From: Kiritimatiellales bacterium
GTDB lineage: Bacteria; Verrucomicrobiota; Kiritimatiellia; Kiritimatiellales; Tichowtungiaceae
Assembly: GCA_041656295.1 (NCBI GenBank)
Contig: JBBADV010000002.1
Location: 197,191 to 261,190, forward strand
Direction of reading: 5' to 3'
Length of the DNA stretch: 64,000 nucleotides
The translations under genes were made by a program, and so were the position numbers. Below the pieces are notes generated by a model. That model did no database searches. It was not told the DNA's origin and saw only the letters and a list, made by a program, of their open reading frames with translations. Positions within the stretch are counted from its first letter, which is position 1; each line of letters begins with the position of its first letter. Below are positions 35,425 to 43,986 of this stretch, piece by piece.

Positions 35425-36275
35425 ATAAACGGATCTTCATTTGCTTTGCCGGAATGTTACTTTCGCCGGCGTTTGCACAGAATTTTTCACAGATGGAAAT
35501 CAGCGGTTTCCGTGTGCCGGAATATGATGAAAACGGGAATATGACGTCCCAGTTTTTTGGTGAACGTGCGGAAATTCCAGGTGACGGCGGCGATGCAAAA
35601 ATTACCGGTTTACGCGTTGAACTGTATAAGGCGGGTGAAACGGCGGGTGTGATTACATCACCGCTCTGTTTTTACAATCAGAAAACACGTGTTGCGACAT
35701 CGGAAGAGACGGTCAATGCAGATATGGACCGGATTCAGCTGCGCGGGCGCGGCTATGTGCTGCATTCAAATGAAAATACCGTGCGCGTACTGAATGAGAG
35801 CCATGTAACGATTCATGACGTCATGGCGGCGATGGATGATGAGGCAGTGGCGGGAAAAAAGCGTGATGGCACTACGGTGATCACATCGAAAGAGCTGTTT
35901 ATGGATTATAAGGCGCGACTGGTGCGTTTTGAACAGAATGTAAAAGTAGTTGACCCGCAGATGGTGATGGACTGCGATACACTGGAAGTTCATTTTAGCG
36001 AAAACAATGAAATTAGCTGGATTGAGGCGCTCGGCAGCGTTAGGATGGCGCAGGAAAACGAAGGAAGAGAAGCTGTCGCCGGGCGTGCAACCTATGATGT
36101 TAAAACAGACGAGTTTACTCTGGAGGATAACCCGGTGCTTTCAGACGGCCGCAATAAACTGTACGGCGAACGGATTCGCGTGTGGCGCAAAAGCAACCAT
36201 GCGGTCAGTGAACCGGCGCGTGCCATTATTTTTCCTGATGACAATAACGCCGAAATTCGTGAATTATTGAAATAG
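35421..36275 (+). CDS. LptC/LptA (OstA-like) periplasmic LPS transport protein
   Basis: 284 aa. Signal peptide (MNKRIFICFAGMLLSPAFA). The first half (MEISGFRVPEYDENGNMTSQ; KITGLRVELYKAGE) resembles LptC, the second (TTVITSKELFMDYKARLVRFEQNVKVVDPQMVMDC) an OstA/LptA jelly-roll. A single protein may thus combine LptC and LptA roles, bridging LPS from LptB2FG to the outer membrane. Sits between kdsA and lptB in a coupled operon. Confidence 0.8.
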   Translation: MNKRIFICFAGMLLSPAFAQNFSQMEISGFRVPEYDENGNMTSQFFGERAEIPGDGGDAKITGLRVELYKAGETAGVITSPLCFYNQKTRVATSEETVNADMDRIQLRGRGYVLHSNENTVRVLNESHVTIHDVMAAMDDEAVAGKKRDGTTVITSKELFMDYKARLVRFEQNVKVVDPQMVMDCDTLEVHFSENNEISWIEALGSVRMAQENEGREAVAGRATYDVKTDEFTLEDNPVLSDGRNKLYGERIRVWRKSNHAVSEPARAIIFPDDNNAEIRELLK

Positions 36276-36280
36276 CGGTT

Positions 36281-37015
36281 ATGGAAACGAACGATTACCT
36301 GGTTCGCACCGAAAAGCTGGTGAAAAGTTATCGTGGACGCACGGTGGTGAATGGCGTGGATGTGAACGTCCGTACCGGCGAAATTGTTGGACTGCTCGGT
36401 CCGAACGGTGCCGGCAAAACGACAACGTTTTATATGGTAACGGGTTTACTTCATCCTACTGCCGGCGAAGTATATTTTAAGGGGCGCAATATCTCTAAAG
36501 TCCCAATGTACCGGCGCGCACGGATGGGCATGGGATATCTTTCGCAGGAGCCGTCAATTTTCCGTAAGCTGACGGTGCAGGAAAATGTGATGGCGATTCT
36601 GGAAACTCTGCCGGTATCGCGCAAAGAACGCCGCGAGCGGCTGGAGTTCCTGCTGAATGAACTGAAAATTTCACACCTGGCAAAACAGCCGGCGTATACA
36701 CTGTCCGGCGGCGAACGCCGGCGTCTGGAAATTACGCGTGCGCTGGTAACAAATCCGGCGCTGATCCTGCTTGATGAACCGTTTAGCGGCGTTGATCCGC
36801 TCGCAGTTTATGAAGTGCAGGAAATTGTTAAAGAACTGCGGAATAAAGGTCTCGGTGTTTTGATTACCGACCACAATGTACGCGAAACACTTGCAGTGGT
36901 TGACCGTGCATATCTAATGTGCGAAGGTAAGGTATTGCGCGAAGGCAACAGTGATTTTTTGGTTAACGATGAAGAGAGCCGCCGGCTCTATCTGGGACCG
37001 CGGTTCTGTATGTAA
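36281..37015 (+). CDS. lptB: LPS export ABC transporter ATP-binding protein LptB
   Basis: 244 aa. Walker A GPNGAGKTT (40-48), signature LSGGERRR (from 141), Walker B ILLDEPFSGVDP, then the LptB-typical ITDHNVRETLAVVDRAY. It powers LPS extraction with LptFG. Begins 6 bases after the LptC/A stop. Confidence 0.96.
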   Translation: METNDYLVRTEKLVKSYRGRTVVNGVDVNVRTGEIVGLLGPNGAGKTTTFYMVTGLLHPTAGEVYFKGRNISKVPMYRRARMGMGYLSQEPSIFRKLTVQENVMAILETLPVSRKERRERLEFLLNELKISHLAKQPAYTLSGGERRRLEITRALVTNPALILLDEPFSGVDPLAVYEVQEIVKELRNKGLGVLITDHNVRETLAVVDRAYLMCEGKVLREGNSDFLVNDEESRRLYLGPRFCM

Positions 37016-37035
37016 CAACAGGAAAGGAGCAGCCC

Positions 37036-37329
37036 ATGAAGGTATATATCACAGGACGCCAAGTCGAGATTACGGACGCAATCCGGGATCATATCTATGA
37101 TAAGGTGGAGCGGACTCTGACTGCGTTTCCGCGCGTAGAGGATGTTCGTATTGTGATTGAACTTCAAAAGCTTTTGCATCGCACAGATGTTGTTGTTACA
37201 GGTAAGGATCTGCACGTGGAGGCGAGTTCATCGGATGAAAATCTGTTTAAGTCAATTGATGACGCATTGATAAGAATGGAGCGCCAGCTGCGGAAGTTGC
37301 GTGAAAAAATGATAAGTCATTACAAATAA
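37036..37329 (+). CDS. hpf: ribosome hibernation promoting factor (HPF/RaiA family)
   Basis: 97 aa, short-HPF size. KVYITGRQVEITDAIRDHIY and GKDLHVEASSSDENLFKSID are typical. It binds the ribosome to form inactive dimers or 70S stores in stationary phase. Ribosome site AAAGGAG. In proteobacteria rpoN lies between lptB and hpf; here they are 20 bases apart. Confidence 0.92.
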   Translation: MKVYITGRQVEITDAIRDHIYDKVERTLTAFPRVEDVRIVIELQKLLHRTDVVVTGKDLHVEASSSDENLFKSIDDALIRMERQLRKLREKMISHYK

Positions 37330-37342
37330 TCAAAAGTCGAAT

Positions 37343-37401
37343 GTCTGAAGGTCAAAAGTTTGAAAGTCACCAATCAGATTGTTGACTTTCGACCTTCAGA
37401 C
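37343..37401. repeat. long imperfect hairpin between hpf and hprK
   Basis: GTCTGAAGGTC (37343-37353) pairs with GACCTTCAGAC (37391-37401), and GAAAGTCA (37362-37369) with TGACTTTC (37383-37390). Related AGTCTGAAAG text appears at about 14870 and 16945, so it is probably a dispersed palindrome. It may also act as a terminator. Confidence 0.6.
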
Positions 37402-37419
37402 TGTTGACTCTTTCTTTCT

Positions 37420-38370
37420 ATGTCAATTTCTCTCAAACAGCTTTTTGAAGCGGGCAAACAGCGCTTAGGACTGGAACTGGTGTCCGGCGGAGAAATATCG
37501 CTGAACCGTACGATCGAGGAGAGCGCACTGAACCGTCCCGGGCTGGCGCTCACCGGATTTTTTCAATATTTTGCGCAACGCCGGCTGCAGGTTTTCGGGC
37601 TGGCGGAATTCACCTATTTAAAAAGTCTGCCGCAGGCGGAACAGGAAATCCGTGTGCGTGCGCTGCTGAAAAAAAAGATTCCCGGCATCGTTGTTGCCCG
37701 CAACCGGTATCCGGTGCCGTGGCTGAGAGATCTGGCGGAGGCCTTTCATACACCGGTATTCCGCACGCCGTTGATCACTAGTAATTTTATTAACGAATGC
37801 ATTCTTTTAATTGAAGAACTTACTGCGCCGCGCGGACGCCTGCAGGGAACGATGCTCGAAATTATGGGCATCGGGGTTCTGCTGAAAGGGCCGGCGGGCA
37901 TCGGAAAGAGCGAAGCGGCGCTTTCGCTGATTAAAAAAGGATACAGTCTTGTTTCAGACGATGTCACTGAAGTGATCCGGCAGTCAGGACGATTAACAAC
38001 ATATGCCAATGAAATGACACGGTATCATATGGAAATTCGCGGCGTCGGCATCGTGCATGTGCCAAGCCTGTTCGGGGTATCCGCCATCCGGCGTAAGGCG
38101 GAGCTCGACATCGTGATAGAGCTTCACCCGTATGTGAACGATTTGGAAGAGGAGCGCACCGGAATCACTCCGGGTGAAATTGAAATTCTCGGACTCAGGC
38201 GCCCGCTTTACTCTCTGCCGGTCAGCTCCGGCAGGGATATGGCAAATATTATCGAAGCAACGGCATTAAATTATAAATTAAAACTGCTCGGTCATGATGC
38301 GGCCAAAGAACTGAACGAAAAAATAATTGAACATTTTTTACGTAAGACAGGAAAAACAGATGGCCGCTGA
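37420..38370 (+). CDS. hprK: HPr kinase/phosphorylase
   Basis: 316 aa. Walker A GPAGIGKSE (157-165), EIRGVGIVHVPSLFG as the K/P-loop signature, and the N-terminal HprK domain (LKQLFEAGKQRLGLELVSGG). It phosphorylates and dephosphorylates a serine of HPr. No ribosome site; the start is 19 bases after the hairpin. Followed by ptsH with overlap. Confidence 0.94.
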   Translation: MSISLKQLFEAGKQRLGLELVSGGEISLNRTIEESALNRPGLALTGFFQYFAQRRLQVFGLAEFTYLKSLPQAEQEIRVRALLKKKIPGIVVARNRYPVPWLRDLAEAFHTPVFRTPLITSNFINECILLIEELTAPRGRLQGTMLEIMGIGVLLKGPAGIGKSEAALSLIKKGYSLVSDDVTEVIRQSGRLTTYANEMTRYHMEIRGVGIVHVPSLFGVSAIRRKAELDIVIELHPYVNDLEEERTGITPGEIEILGLRRPLYSLPVSSGRDMANIIEATALNYKLKLLGHDAAKELNEKIIEHFLRKTGKTDGR

Positions 38371-38644
38371 AAAGGAAATGATTCGCGAAATTGAAGTGCT
38401 GAATGCCTATGGCATTCATGCGAGGCCGGCGGCGCTGCTGGTGAAAGCCGCCGGTAAATACCGCAGCGATGTTTTTATCGGCCATGATGCATCGGATGAA
38501 GTTTCAGCTAAAAGCATCATGGGGCTGCTGACGATTGAAGGACATAAAGGCACCAAGCTCCGCATTCGTACCTGCGGCGTCGACGCTGAAGCGGCGATGA
38601 ACGAAATCATAAAACTTTTTGAAACTAAATTTCTTGAAGACTGA
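38360..38644 (+). CDS. ptsH: phosphocarrier protein HPr
   Basis: 94 aa from ATG 38360 (AGGA upstream, overlapping the hprK stop). Phosphorylation site His20 in GIHARPAALLV; regulatory serine Ser52 in AKSIMGLL, the target of HprK. No sugar-specific EII gene is seen in the window, so the system may be regulatory. Confidence 0.95.
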   Translation: MAAEKEMIREIEVLNAYGIHARPAALLVKAAGKYRSDVFIGHDASDEVSAKSIMGLLTIEGHKGTKLRIRTCGVDAEAAMNEIIKLFETKFLED

Positions 38645-38915
38645 TGTCCAGCAGTACGCGGTTGTGTTCACTGAAATCCAAAACTTATTGCACCGCATAA
38701 ATCAGATATAACCCGCCGGACAAAATGTGCACGGTGCAGATTTTTTTCAGGAACTCTGTGGATTCCTTTGGCGTTAAATATTATTGACTTGGAGAAGTGA
38801 GTGCGATACGCGTCGGCACATGAAAAGGCATTTTTCCATGGTAGAAAATGATTTCTGAATTGTTTCCGTATAAACCTGATAATCCGGAATTAACCGGCGG
38901 CTTTTTGAGTGTACT

Positions 38916-40697
38916 ATGTCAAATATAACAGATTCTTCCGGCGAAATCATTCTGCAGGGCATCGGCGTGTCACCCGGCGTAGCCATCGGCGAAGTCGTTG
39001 TGTTCCGGCAGGACGGGTCTGATATTCCCGATTATCCGGTGCCGGAAAGTTCTATCCCTGCAGAAATTTCCCGCTTTGAAGAGGCGCTTGCCAAAACGCG
39101 CCGCCAGCTTACCGAAATCCGCGGACGCGCCGCCGGTGCACTCGGTGAAAAACATGCCGGAATTTTTGATGCGCACCTGCTGGTGGTGGATGACCGTTAT
39201 ATATACGATGCTGTACTTGCCGGATTAAAAAAAGAACACCGTAATGTCGAAGCGGTGCTGAATGATGTCGCCGGAAAATACATTGATGCACTGTCGAAAG
39301 TGAAAGACGATTATCTGCGCGAGCGCGCCGGCGACGTGCGCGATGTCATTCACCGCATTGTCAAAAACCTGATCGGCGAGGGCGGCATGGATCGCATGAA
39401 TCAGCTGGAACGCCCTTGTATTGCACTGGCCTACGACTTCACCCCGTCGGATACCGCCGGCGTGGACAAGCGGATTGTGCAGGCGATGGTGGCAGACGCC
39501 GGCAGTTCAACGTCGCACACCGCTATTATGGCCCGTGCGCTCGAAGTTCCGGCGGTCGTCGGGCTTCATGATGCCAGCACTAAAGTTTCTTCAGGCGACA
39601 CCGTTTTGGTTGACGGCGGTAAGGGACTGCTCATTATTCGCCCGACGTCGGAGCGTCTGCTCGCATACGCGCAAAAAATGGAGGCACAGAAAAATATTCT
39701 GGTCGGGCTGGAAGAGTTGAAAGACAAACCCTCCGAAACACAAGACGGATATCGTGTTCCAATTGCGGCGAATATTGAGCTGCCGCTCGAAATCGCCGGT
39801 ATCCACCGTTACGGCGCTAACGGAATCGGTCTGTTCCGTACCGAATTTTTATTTCTGAACACTGAGGAGCCGCCGGATGAAGAAGCTCAGTATAAAGTGT
39901 ATAAAAATGCCGCCGATTTGTGTGCGCCGGATAATGTGGTCATTCGTACTCTGGATCTCGGCGGCGATAAAATTGCATCCGATGTCAAAATGACTGCCGA
40001 AGCCAATCCGTTTCTCGGCTGGCGCGCCATTCGCTACTGTCTTTCGCACACTGAATTTTTTAAAACACAACTGCGCGCCATCCTGCGTGCCGCTGCCGGG
40101 CGCAAAATTTCAATCATGTATCCGATGATCAGCTGTCTAAGTGAAGTGCTGGCAGCCAACCGTCTGCTTGAAGAGTGCAAACAGGAGCTGAAAGCGGAAG
40201 GCAAATCATTCGCCGCTGAAATTGATGTTGGTATCATGATTGAAATTCCATCGGCGGCGCTGACTGCTGATATCATTGCGCCGCATATTGACTTTTTCAG
40301 TATTGGTACGAATGATCTGATTCAATATACATTGGCCGTTGACCGCGTAAATGATCATGTGGCGCATTTGTATAAACCGGCGCACACCGCCATAATTAAA
40401 TTGATCCAGCAGACTGTTGCCGCCGGACACAAGCACCGTATTCCGGTGGCTGTTTGCGGCGAAATGGCGGCAACGCCGGAACTTGTCCCGCTGCTGATCG
40501 GTCTGGGTGTCGATGAACTCAGCGTTTCGCCGCCGGCGGTTCCAATGATTAAAGATGTCGTTCGTAATCTGCATTACGCTGAATGCCGCGCACTTGCTAA
40601 AGACATCCTGCAGCTCGTCACGTCCGACGAAATTCTGCAAAAATGCCGCGAACTGATCCAGAAAACATCGCCGGAAATCCTTGAGTTGTTCAATTGA
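38916..40697 (+). CDS. ptsI: phosphoenolpyruvate-protein phosphotransferase (enzyme I)
   Basis: 593 aa, full length. Phospho-His201 in GSSTSHTAIMARALEVPAV, PEP-binding GIGLFRTEFLF, C-terminal catalytic VCGEMAATPELVPLLIGLG (Cys). It transfers phosphate from PEP to HPr His20. A 271-base gap separates it from ptsH with no visible gene. Weak ribosome site. Confidence 0.96.
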   Translation: MSNITDSSGEIILQGIGVSPGVAIGEVVVFRQDGSDIPDYPVPESSIPAEISRFEEALAKTRRQLTEIRGRAAGALGEKHAGIFDAHLLVVDDRYIYDAVLAGLKKEHRNVEAVLNDVAGKYIDALSKVKDDYLRERAGDVRDVIHRIVKNLIGEGGMDRMNQLERPCIALAYDFTPSDTAGVDKRIVQAMVADAGSSTSHTAIMARALEVPAVVGLHDASTKVSSGDTVLVDGGKGLLIIRPTSERLLAYAQKMEAQKNILVGLEELKDKPSETQDGYRVPIAANIELPLEIAGIHRYGANGIGLFRTEFLFLNTEEPPDEEAQYKVYKNAADLCAPDNVVIRTLDLGGDKIASDVKMTAEANPFLGWRAIRYCLSHTEFFKTQLRAILRAAAGRKISIMYPMISCLSEVLAANRLLEECKQELKAEGKSFAAEIDVGIMIEIPSAALTADIIAPHIDFFSIGTNDLIQYTLAVDRVNDHVAHLYKPAHTAIIKLIQQTVAAGHKHRIPVAVCGEMAATPELVPLLIGLGVDELSVSPPAVPMIKDVVRNLHYAECRALAKDILQLVTSDEILQKCRELIQKTSPEILELFN

Positions 40698-40759
40698 ACC
40701 CGCTAAATTTTCCAGAAAATTCATTAATCCGGATAAGCGAATTTAAAGGAAAGGGTAAG

Positions 40760-41938
40760 ATGAGCAAAATTAATATCGATCATGTGTTTACTTCAGAATC
40801 GGTTTCAGAAGGACATCCCGATAAAGTCTGCGATCAAATTTCTGATGCAATTCTCGACGCCTGTCTGGCGGCGGACTCAAAAAGCCGTGTTGCGTGCGAA
40901 ACGCTGACGACCACCAACCTCGTCGTCAATGCCGGCGAAATCACCTGCCGGGCATGGGACAGCATCGCGCCGGAAAACATCGCGCGCCAGGTTGTGCGGG
41001 AGATCGGCTACGACCGGCCGGAACTTGAATTTTGCGCCGACACCTTTGAATACATCTGCCGCCTGCACAGACAGTCGCCCGATATTGCTATGGGCGTTAC
41101 CGCCACCGAAACGCATGAGCAGGGAGCCGGCGATCAGGGCATGATGTTCGGCTATGCGTCCGATGAAACTGAAGCACTGATGCCGGCGCCGGTACATTAC
41201 AGTCATGTATTGCTCAATGAACTGCAGAAAATCCGCAAAGCCGGCGCGATTCCATACTTGCGTCCCGACTCCAAATCGCAGGTTTCCATCAAATATATAA
41301 ACGGTCAGCCGGATCATATTACAGCGGTGGTAATCTCACACCAGACCGACGACGTGCCGCTGGAAAAAATCCGCGCAGATCTCACCGCAGTTGTCGAAAA
41401 CGTACTCGCACCAACCGGACTGTTGAAAGATGATATTGAATACTTCATTAATCCCACCGGCAAATTTGTGATCGGCGGACCGCATGGCGATGCCGGACTC
41501 ACCGGCCGCAAAATTATTGTCGACACCTACGGCGGCATCGGCAGTCACGGCGGCGGCGCATTCTCTGGAAAAGATCCATCGAAAGTCGACCGCTCCGCTG
41601 CATACTATGCGCGTTATGTTGCGAAAAACATTGTTGCTGCCGGCCTGGCGAAAAAATGCGAAGTACAGGTTGCGTACGCCATCGGCGTAGCTAAACCGCT
41701 GAGCATTAATATTGACACCTACGGCACCGGCGTACTCGAAGACTGTGAGCTTGAGGCTCTGGTTTCCTCCGGCTGCGTGTTTGACTTCCGCCCGGCGGCG
41801 CTCATCGAAGAGCTCGGACTGCTCACGCCAAACGGCTGGAGCTACCGCGATACTGCGGCTTACGGGCATTTCGGACGTCCGCAGTTTCCGTGGGAAAAAA
41901 CTGATAAAGTTAACGCACTTAAATCCGCTGTAAAATAA
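40760..41938 (+). CDS. metK: S-adenosylmethionine synthetase
   Basis: 392 aa from ATG 40760, which has AAAGGAAAGGG upstream; the frame extends to 40694 through a stretch overlapping ptsI. Signatures: FTSESVSEGHPDKVCDQISD, GAGDQGMMFGYA, and GGGAFSGKDPSKVDRSAAYY. It makes SAM from methionine and ATP. Too little space upstream for a SAM riboswitch. Confidence 0.97.
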   Translation: MSKINIDHVFTSESVSEGHPDKVCDQISDAILDACLAADSKSRVACETLTTTNLVVNAGEITCRAWDSIAPENIARQVVREIGYDRPELEFCADTFEYICRLHRQSPDIAMGVTATETHEQGAGDQGMMFGYASDETEALMPAPVHYSHVLLNELQKIRKAGAIPYLRPDSKSQVSIKYINGQPDHITAVVISHQTDDVPLEKIRADLTAVVENVLAPTGLLKDDIEYFINPTGKFVIGGPHGDAGLTGRKIIVDTYGGIGSHGGGAFSGKDPSKVDRSAAYYARYVAKNIVAAGLAKKCEVQVAYAIGVAKPLSINIDTYGTGVLEDCELEALVSSGCVFDFRPAALIEELGLLTPNGWSYRDTAAYGHFGRPQFPWEKTDKVNALKSAVK

Positions 41939-41996
41939 ATTGTTTTTACAGTTGATTCGGCACGGAACAGCCGGTATGTTCTGCGCTTTATTTCAG

Positions 41997-42073
41997 GCGC
42001 CCGTAGCTCAACTGGATAGAGTATCAGACTACGAATCTGAGGGTTCCAGGTTCGACTCCTGGCGGGCGCGCCA
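41997..42073 (+). tRNA. tRNA-Arg (anticodon ACG)
   Basis: Acceptor GCGCCCG (41997-42003) pairs with CGGGCGC (42063-42069). Anticodon arm TCAGA-CTACGAA-TCTGA with ACG at 42031-42033. T arm CCAGG-TTCGACT-CCTGG. CCA is encoded at 42071-42073. Confidence 0.97.
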
Positions 42074-42099
42074 GTTTAAAATCTGAAAAAATTAAGATC

Positions 42100-42136
42100 C
42101 TCTTTAAATATTCGTTTTAAAGAGATTTTTTATTTT
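42100..42136 (+). terminator. terminator after tRNA-Arg
   Basis: CTCTTTAAA (42100-42108) and TTTAAAGAG (42116-42124) form a perfect 9-bp stem, followed by ATTTTTTATTTT. Confidence 0.8.
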
Positions 42137-42321
42137 GCACACCTGGATCGGCAGATGAATAATCATGAATAGTATCATATTTCTCATGAACCGTTTTTTG
42201 CGATCAAGGTGTAATAGAATCGTCATAAAAGCACAAAAAATTCTTTGTCATGATCATCTTTACTGCCTAACCTCTTGATAGATAAGTCGCTTTAATAAAT
42301 GTATTTTTTTCATCAAACTGA

Positions 42322-42360
42322 TTGACTGATTTATAAAATCAGATATTATGTCCGACATAA
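42322..42360 (+). promoter_or_regulatory. promoter with overlapping FadR-type operator (site A)
   Basis: -35 TTGACT (42322-42327), 16-17 bases, -10 TATTAT/ATTATG at 42344-42350. The perfect palindrome TTATGTC-C-GACATAA (42346-42360) covers the -10. It contains GT-N3-AC, the FadR-subfamily core. It drives the broken DapA-family gene. The sequence from the tRNA terminator to here (42137-42321) shows nothing else. Confidence 0.65.
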
Positions 42361-42388
42361 AAGAAATCGTTAATTAAGAATTTGGAAA

Positions 42389-42910
42389 ATGAGGATATTG
42401 AACAGTCACGATATTGCCGGAAGCTGGGCAACGCTTTTATTGCCGATTAATTCGGATGACAGCATCGATTACGGCGCGCTGGCAGGAGTTAAAGTGTGTG
42501 ACGGCGATACGGACTGGTACACCCGGATGAAACAGTATTGTCCCGGCATGTCTATTTTTGTTCCGGGTCACCGGCTGGCCACAGGCATTCAAAACGGCGC
42601 GCACGGTGCGTATTCAAATATGGCCTGCTTAAATCCGGCGGCGGCTCAACGGTGGTATAGGCAAATGTTAAGCAGTCCCGCCGAATCGCTGGAACTGGAA
42701 TCCCGGGTACAGCAGTTTATGACAGAGTGTATCTTCCCTTTTATTTATGCGGGGTACTCAAATATGGCGGTGGATAAATTTCTGGCCGCGGTCGGAGGCT
42801 GGGGGCCGGTTACCGAGCGGCTGCGCTGGCCGTATCACAGCATTGAGCAAAGCGCGGCAACTGAAATTAGGGAAAAAGCACGGAGGATTATTCCCGAATT
42901 TATGAAATAA
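42389..42910 (+). pseudogene. dihydrodipicolinate synthase/N-acetylneuraminate lyase family gene with in-frame internal deletion
   Basis: 173 aa, against about 300 for the family. The N-terminus (GSWATLLLPINSDDSIDYGALA) matches the start of DapA/NanA-type aldolases (T..TPF..D..ID...L). It then jumps directly to GVKVCDGDTDWYTRMKQYCP, which corresponds to the region past the catalytic Lys, and continues to the end. About 130 residues are missing, including the Tyr of the catalytic triad. The frame is preserved, but an active TIM barrel is unlikely. The promoter/operator upstream is intact. Original substrate unknown (sugar acid or sialic acid). Confidence 0.65.
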
Positions 42911-42929
42911 ATTCGCACGTAAATAAGCC

Positions 42930-42969
42930 TTGACACAAGTTTTTAAAATAACTATATGTCAGGCATATA
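42930..42969 (+). promoter_or_regulatory. promoter with overlapping operator-like palindrome (site B)
   Basis: Perfect -35 TTGACA (42930-42935), 17 bases, -10 TATATG (42953-42958). It overlaps TATATGTCAGGCATATA, an imperfect copy of the operator in which the right half has GC instead of AC. Confidence 0.55.
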
Positions 42970-43015
42970 AGGCAAGGTGTGGTTAAATATCGCTGTTAAT
43001 GAAAGGAAAAAAATG

Positions 43016-43054
43016 TTGACAGAGTGGTTTTTAACAGCATTATGTCGGACATAA
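43016..43054 (+). promoter_or_regulatory. promoter with overlapping FadR-type operator (site C)
   Basis: -35 TTGACA (43016-43021), 16-17 bases, -10 about CATTAT/ATTATG. It is covered by the perfect palindrome TTATGTC-G-GACATAA (43040-43054). Only about 60 bases separate it from the ATG at 43115, which has its own strong ribosome site. Confidence 0.7.
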
Positions 43055-43114
43055 AGCCCGAGCTGTTCATGTGAAACAGCGGAAAAAGAAGAAGGGAAGA
43101 GAAGGAGAAAAAAC

Positions 43115-43846
43115 ATGAGTACAAAGAGAGCAATAGGAGTAGCAATCGCGGGAATGATATTCGCAGGTGCGAGTCACGCCATGCTGATTACCGACGTAAC
43201 CACTAACAAAGTGCTGTTTGACAGCGGTGGATTTGAAGGCGGTACTGTCGGTAGCGCACCGGACGGGGCTATCACAGGAACGCTCACAGGAAATGCATCT
43301 ACTCTGATATATGGGCCGGACTCGGCTGGCCCCGGTGCATATTCCGGCGATAATTATGCCATGAGCATTCGTAATGGAGGGTCCGGACTAATAACGATGA
43401 AGTTTGATCAGGCTGTTACAGCAACAGGAACTGTTCTGAAATATGAATGGGTGTGGTATGTGACTGCCGGTTCTTATGCCCGCCTAATCGGGCTGGATGG
43501 TGCCGGCAGTAACGGAAACAATGATGTTGTATTTGATGTGAGATTAAGAAATTCGGCCGTTTATGATCTAAATGTAAAGCAATCAGATAATTTTTATGTC
43601 GACGATCAATGGATTGTCTGCAGTCTGGAGTATACTCTGGGAGCGACAAGCGTTGTTTTTACTGCAGGTACTCAATCTATAGATATAGCGACGCGTGGTA
43701 ATTCTGAGACCGGAACAATGGGTGTGGCATTTGCACAGGCCGCTAATGGAACATACTATGTAGACAGTATTATTCCCGAGCCGGCGGTTTCGTTTTATCT
43801 GTTAGTTGGAAGTATTTCCGCGATCGGGCTGAAAAGAAGAAGATAA
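43115..43846 (+). CDS. PEP-CTERM protein, stand-alone cluster-1 domain
   Basis: 243 aa. Signal peptide (MSTKRAIGVAIAGMIFAGASHA), a beta-rich domain beginning ITDVTTNKVLFDSGGFE, and the PEP-CTERM tail IIPEPAVSFYLLVGSISAIG then LKRRR. The domain matches the N-terminal domains of the 43987, 45905 and 48087 proteins (shared VLFD..GFE, GPGA, YE/W, W.VCSL.YT.G). Exosortase should place it on the cell surface, where it may bind the same target as the fused enzymes. Ribosome site AAGGAG. Confidence 0.85.
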   Translation: MSTKRAIGVAIAGMIFAGASHAMLITDVTTNKVLFDSGGFEGGTVGSAPDGAITGTLTGNASTLIYGPDSAGPGAYSGDNYAMSIRNGGSGLITMKFDQAVTATGTVLKYEWVWYVTAGSYARLIGLDGAGSNGNNDVVFDVRLRNSAVYDLNVKQSDNFYVDDQWIVCSLEYTLGATSVVFTAGTQSIDIATRGNSETGTMGVAFAQAANGTYYVDSIIPEPAVSFYLLVGSISAIGLKRRR

Positions 43847-43859
43847 ATGAATATATTAC

Positions 43860-43897
43860 AACCTTCAGCCGCTTTTATCGGCTGAGGGTTATTTTTT
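43860..43897 (+). terminator. intrinsic terminator after the PEP-CTERM gene
   Basis: AACCTTCAGCCG (43860-43871) pairs with CGGCTGAGGGTT (43879-43890), followed by ATTTTTT. It lies within cluster 1, so genes downstream would be expressed by read-through or at a lower level. Confidence 0.85.
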
Positions 43898-43921
43898 GAG
43901 TAAAAATTTCCTTTTGTCCGC

Positions 43922-43970
43922 CGATCTCTGCGGCAAGCCACGGGATATTCTGCGCCAGCTTTCGATAAAA
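43922..43970 (+). repeat. dispersed repeat, inverted relative to 3462-3525
   Basis: GCGGCAAGCCACGGGATATT then CTGCGCC and TTTCGATAA match the complement of the sequence after the first PEP-CTERM gene (TTATCGAAATC...GAATACCCCG). Confidence 0.6.
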
Positions 43971-43986
43971 AAAGGATTTGTATACA

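Noticed and set aside
38645..38915. Small gene or riboswitch between ptsH and ptsI
   Set aside because: No frame with a ribosome site and no recognisable conserved structure; only a weak TTGACT box.
41997..42136. tRNA-Arg as an integration site for the 42-58 kb clusters
   Set aside because: No integrase and no repeat of the tRNA 3' end was found downstream.
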